DNA from: Betaproteobacteria bacterium UBA7395
GTDB taxonomy: Bacteria > Pseudomonadota > Gammaproteobacteria > Burkholderiales > Rhodocyclaceae
Direction of reading: 5' to 3'
NCBI GenBank assembly: GCA_002470165.1
Contig: DKNF01000034.1
Span: 1 to 10,898, forward strand
Length of the DNA: 10,898 bases
This document shows positions 7,055 to 10,898 of this stretch, piece by piece. Numbering within the stretch: the stretch's first letter is position 1; each line of letters opens with the position of its first letter. The notes beneath the pieces are model-generated. The model saw only the letters and a program-made list of their open reading frames with translations. It was not told the origin of the DNA and ran no database searches. The position numbers and the translations under genes were made by a program.

Positions 7055-8935
7055 ATGCCTGCGGTCAAGGCTTCCTGGTTATCGTCGCTGCAGTATCCGA
7101 CGGCGATTCTTGGCGCGATTGCCCTGGTGGTGGTCGGTCTTGCCTTGAATCTTCTCCTGCCCGGCCTGTTTTCCGTCCTGCTGCTGAGTGTGGCCGGCGT
7201 CGCGATGCTCTGGCTGGCAAATGCCGAATTCCAGCATTACCGCTCGATTTCCCAGGCCTACCAACTGGCCATGCAGGCTGCACACGACGGCTTCTGGGAT
7301 TGGGACCCGGTCAGCAAGAAACTTCGCGTCGGCTCCCGGCTCCTCCAGATACTGGGCTATCGTGAGGACTTCCTGCCCGACACCCACGCCTGGCTCCGCC
7401 TGGTGCATCCGGACGACGTTGCTTTCTACAATCGCGAAGTCGCCCGGCACATCAAGGGCGAAACCGATCATTTCTATTGCGAGTACCGGGTACTGGCCAG
7501 CGACGGGCAGTACCGCTGGATCGCCTCGCGCGGACTGGCCGTCCGCGACCGGCACGGAACCGCTTACCAGATGGTCGGCTCGGTCACCGACATCACCGAA
7601 CGCCGGCAACATCAGGAGGAACTGGAGTTCCTGGCTCGCCACGACAGCCTGACCGGTCTGCCCAACCGCCTGCTTTTCGCCGAACAACTGCAGGCCGCCA
7701 TCGACGAAGCCGGCCGGCAGCAACAAACGCTGGCCGTCCTGTTCATCGACCTAGACCGCTTCAAGAACATCAACGACAGCCTCGGTCACCGTGCCGGCGA
7801 CCGCATGCTGCAAACCGTCAGCATCCTCCTGCGCAACCTGTTGCCGGCCGGCAGTCAGCTCTATCGCCAGGGCGGTGACGAATTCATCATCATCCTGCCG
7901 CAAAGCGATGGCGCCACGGCGCTGGCTGTTGCCCAGAAACTCAAGGACGCGCTCGGCGAACCGCTGGTCGATGACGACACGACTTTCCTGAGTACCGCCA
8001 GCATCGGCATCAGCCTGTTTCCGGAAGATGCCAGCGACGGCGAAACCCTGTTGCGTCACGCCGATGCGGCCATGTATGCGGCCAAGGCCCTGGGCGGCAA
8101 CGCCATCCGTTTCCACACGCCGCAGATGGATGAGCGCCTGAGCTTGCGGATATCGCTCGAAACGCGACTGCGCAAGCCACTTCAGGACGATTGTTTCGAA
8201 CTGCACTACCAGCCCAAGCTCAGCCTGGCCGATGGTCGACTGGTCGGCGCCGAGGCCCTGCTGCGCTGGCGCGACGGCGACAACATGATCCCGCCGGACC
8301 AGTTCATTCCGGTCGCCGAGGAATGCGGACTGATCGTCCCGCTCGGCGACTGGGTCATCGACCGTGCCGCCCGGCAGATTGCCGAATGGCGGCAGCTTTA
8401 CGGCGGGATTCCGCCGATCGCCATCAACCTGTCGCCGCGCCAGTTCTGGCGCCCTTCCGTCTCGCAACGGATACTCGACACCCTGGCGGAAAACGGCTTG
8501 CCGACATCGGCGATGGATGTTGAAGTCACCGAGTCGGTCGTCCTCGACCCCGGTGGCGACGGTGTCGACCAGCTGTCGCGCCTGCGTGCGGCCGGCATCG
8601 GCATCGCCCTCGACGATTTCGGCACCGGTTACTCGTCCCTCTCCTACCTGCAGCGGCTGCCGGTCGGCTCACTCAAGATCGACCGCGCCTTCATCACCGG
8701 GCTGCTCGACGACGAACAGCAGCACAACAGCGAGCCGCTGGTCCGGGCGATCATTGCCATGGCGCATAGCCTGTCGCTGGAAGTCGTCGCCGAAGGGGTC
8801 GAGACACAAGCCCAGTGGGACATCCTGGCGGCACTGGGCTGCGATGTGGTGCAAGGCTACCTGGTCAGCCGCCCGCTGCCGCACGCACAGTTTGCCGAAC
8901 GCTTCCTGAGTCAGACACCGCCCGCTCAGGGATAA
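7055..8935 (+). CDS. Membrane-anchored PAS-GGDEF-EAL c-di-GMP signalling protein
   Basis: This 626-residue dual-domain protein may make and/or degrade cyclic di-GMP. Order: two transmembrane helices (about 14-36 and 38-55) with almost no periplasmic loop; a PAS_3-like sensor with PAC tail (about 64-184, ending VGSVTDITERR); a GGDEF domain starting HDSLTGLPNR, with metal Asp232 (FIDLDRFK) and intact GGDEF (273-277); and an EAL domain with EALLRW (400-405), NLSPRQF, EVTES (490-494), DDFGTGYSS (520-528), KID (541-543), EGVE (580-583) and QGY (600-602). Every phosphodiesterase metal and catalytic position I can check is kept. The inhibitory I-site RxxD upstream of GGDEF is replaced by PAGS (264-267 region). 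Both activities are therefore plausible, and the cyclase would not be feedback-inhibited through the usual site. It starts 8 bases after the moaA stop with no clear Shine-Dalgarno, suggesting coupling. Confidence 0.95.
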   Translation: MPAVKASWLSSLQYPTAILGAIALVVVGLALNLLLPGLFSVLLLSVAGVAMLWLANAEFQHYRSISQAYQLAMQAAHDGFWDWDPVSKKLRVGSRLLQILGYREDFLPDTHAWLRLVHPDDVAFYNREVARHIKGETDHFYCEYRVLASDGQYRWIASRGLAVRDRHGTAYQMVGSVTDITERRQHQEELEFLARHDSLTGLPNRLLFAEQLQAAIDEAGRQQQTLAVLFIDLDRFKNINDSLGHRAGDRMLQTVSILLRNLLPAGSQLYRQGGDEFIIILPQSDGATALAVAQKLKDALGEPLVDDDTTFLSTASIGISLFPEDASDGETLLRHADAAMYAAKALGGNAIRFHTPQMDERLSLRISLETRLRKPLQDDCFELHYQPKLSLADGRLVGAEALLRWRDGDNMIPPDQFIPVAEECGLIVPLGDWVIDRAARQIAEWRQLYGGIPPIAINLSPRQFWRPSVSQRILDTLAENGLPTSAMDVEVTESVVLDPGGDGVDQLSRLRAAGIGIALDDFGTGYSSLSYLQRLPVGSLKIDRAFITGLLDDEQQHNSEPLVRAIIAMAHSLSLEVVAEGVETQAQWDILAALGCDVVQGYLVSRPLPHAQFAERFLSQTPPAQG

Positions 8936-9081
8936 ACCTTGCAGAAACCGATGCCATTGACCGGGTCGCTGACCAGGCCGAGCAAGGTGAAGAAAATCGA
9001 CAGACCAATGAAAAAGGCGACCCAACGGGCCGCCTTCCGGTGACGCTGTACCTGTTCCCGGCAGGGCTGGCAGAAGCGCAT
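8926..9081 (-). CDS. 51-residue CxxC/transmembrane microprotein downstream of typA
   Basis: An unrecognised small frame whose ATG (9081-9079) lies 5 bases after the typA stop and whose TGA (8928-8926) overlaps the last 10 bases of the convergent GGDEF-EAL gene. The product begins MRFCQPCREQVQRHRK, with a Cys4-x-x-Cys7 pair and a basic stretch. One hydrophobic helix follows (about 20-38, WVAFFIGLSIFFTLLGLV), then a short tail with Cys47. This fits a small inner-membrane protein with a half zinc-ribbon or redox CxxC at the cytoplasmic end. By hand count 38 of 50 sense codons after the start end in G or C, as in neighbouring genes. No Shine-Dalgarno is evident, so translation would depend on coupling to typA. 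Function unknown; the evidence is codon bias, position and a sensible domain layout. Confidence 0.6.
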   Translation of the reverse strand: MRFCQPCREQVQRHRKAARWVAFFIGLSIFFTLLGLVSDPVNGIGFCKVYP

Positions 9082-9086
9082 GACAA

Positions 9087-10898
<1,812 letters not shown>

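Noticed and set aside
7751..8467. 238-codon minus-strand open frame inside the GGDEF-EAL gene
   Set aside because: The sense strand carries intact GGDEF and EAL motifs throughout; the antisense product shows no family resemblance.
8865..9086. 73-codon minus-strand frame over the typA/GGDEF-EAL junction
   Set aside because: Out of frame with the better 51-codon candidate at 8926-9081; Ser/Arg/Ala-rich without a membrane segment or other motif, and extends further into the GGDEF-EAL gene.

Overview
The window looks like ordinary chromosomal, high-GC proteobacterial DNA. It is most likely from a betaproteobacterium of the Rhodocyclales type (Dechloromonas/Azoarcus relatives). That placement is an inference from protein resemblance, strong G/C bias at third codon positions, and gene order (uvrB divergent from a class I aminotransferase, with a low-molecular-weight tyrosine phosphatase behind uvrB). 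I see no insertion sequence, phage, CRISPR array or obvious genomic-island signature.

Layout. (1) 1-2593: a terminator for a gene outside the window, then a minus-strand pair, uvrB followed by a small tyrosine phosphatase whose start overlaps the uvrB stop (ATGA). (2) 2594-2676: a short divergent intergenic region with a perfect 7-bp dyad. (3) 2677-3933: a plus-strand aspartate/aromatic aminotransferase that ends in a hairpin with T-runs on both sides. This hairpin probably also terminates the convergent gene. (4) 3932-5599 minus: an AsmA-like, single-pass membrane protein with an unusual N-terminal cytoplasmic domain of about 70 residues and a linker. (5) 5635-5796: a compact tRNA-Asn(GTT) unit with a near-consensus sigma70 promoter, encoded CCA and a strong terminator. 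(6) 5797-8935: a gene-free leader of about 185 bp, then moaA and, 8 bp after its stop, a membrane-anchored PAS-GGDEF-EAL protein. (7) 8926-10898 minus: the GTPase gene typA/bipA, cut by the window edge just upstream of its P-loop. A 51-residue CxxC/transmembrane microprotein gene starts 5 bp after the typA stop and overlaps the end of the GGDEF-EAL gene tail to tail.

Most genes are housekeeping: DNA repair, amino-acid metabolism, translation, molybdenum cofactor synthesis. I do not see a clear new multi-gene system. The observations most worth following are the fusion of a winged-helix-like domain to AsmA, the typA-linked microprotein, the moaA plus c-di-GMP gene pair, and the dyad in the uvrB/aminotransferase divergent region.
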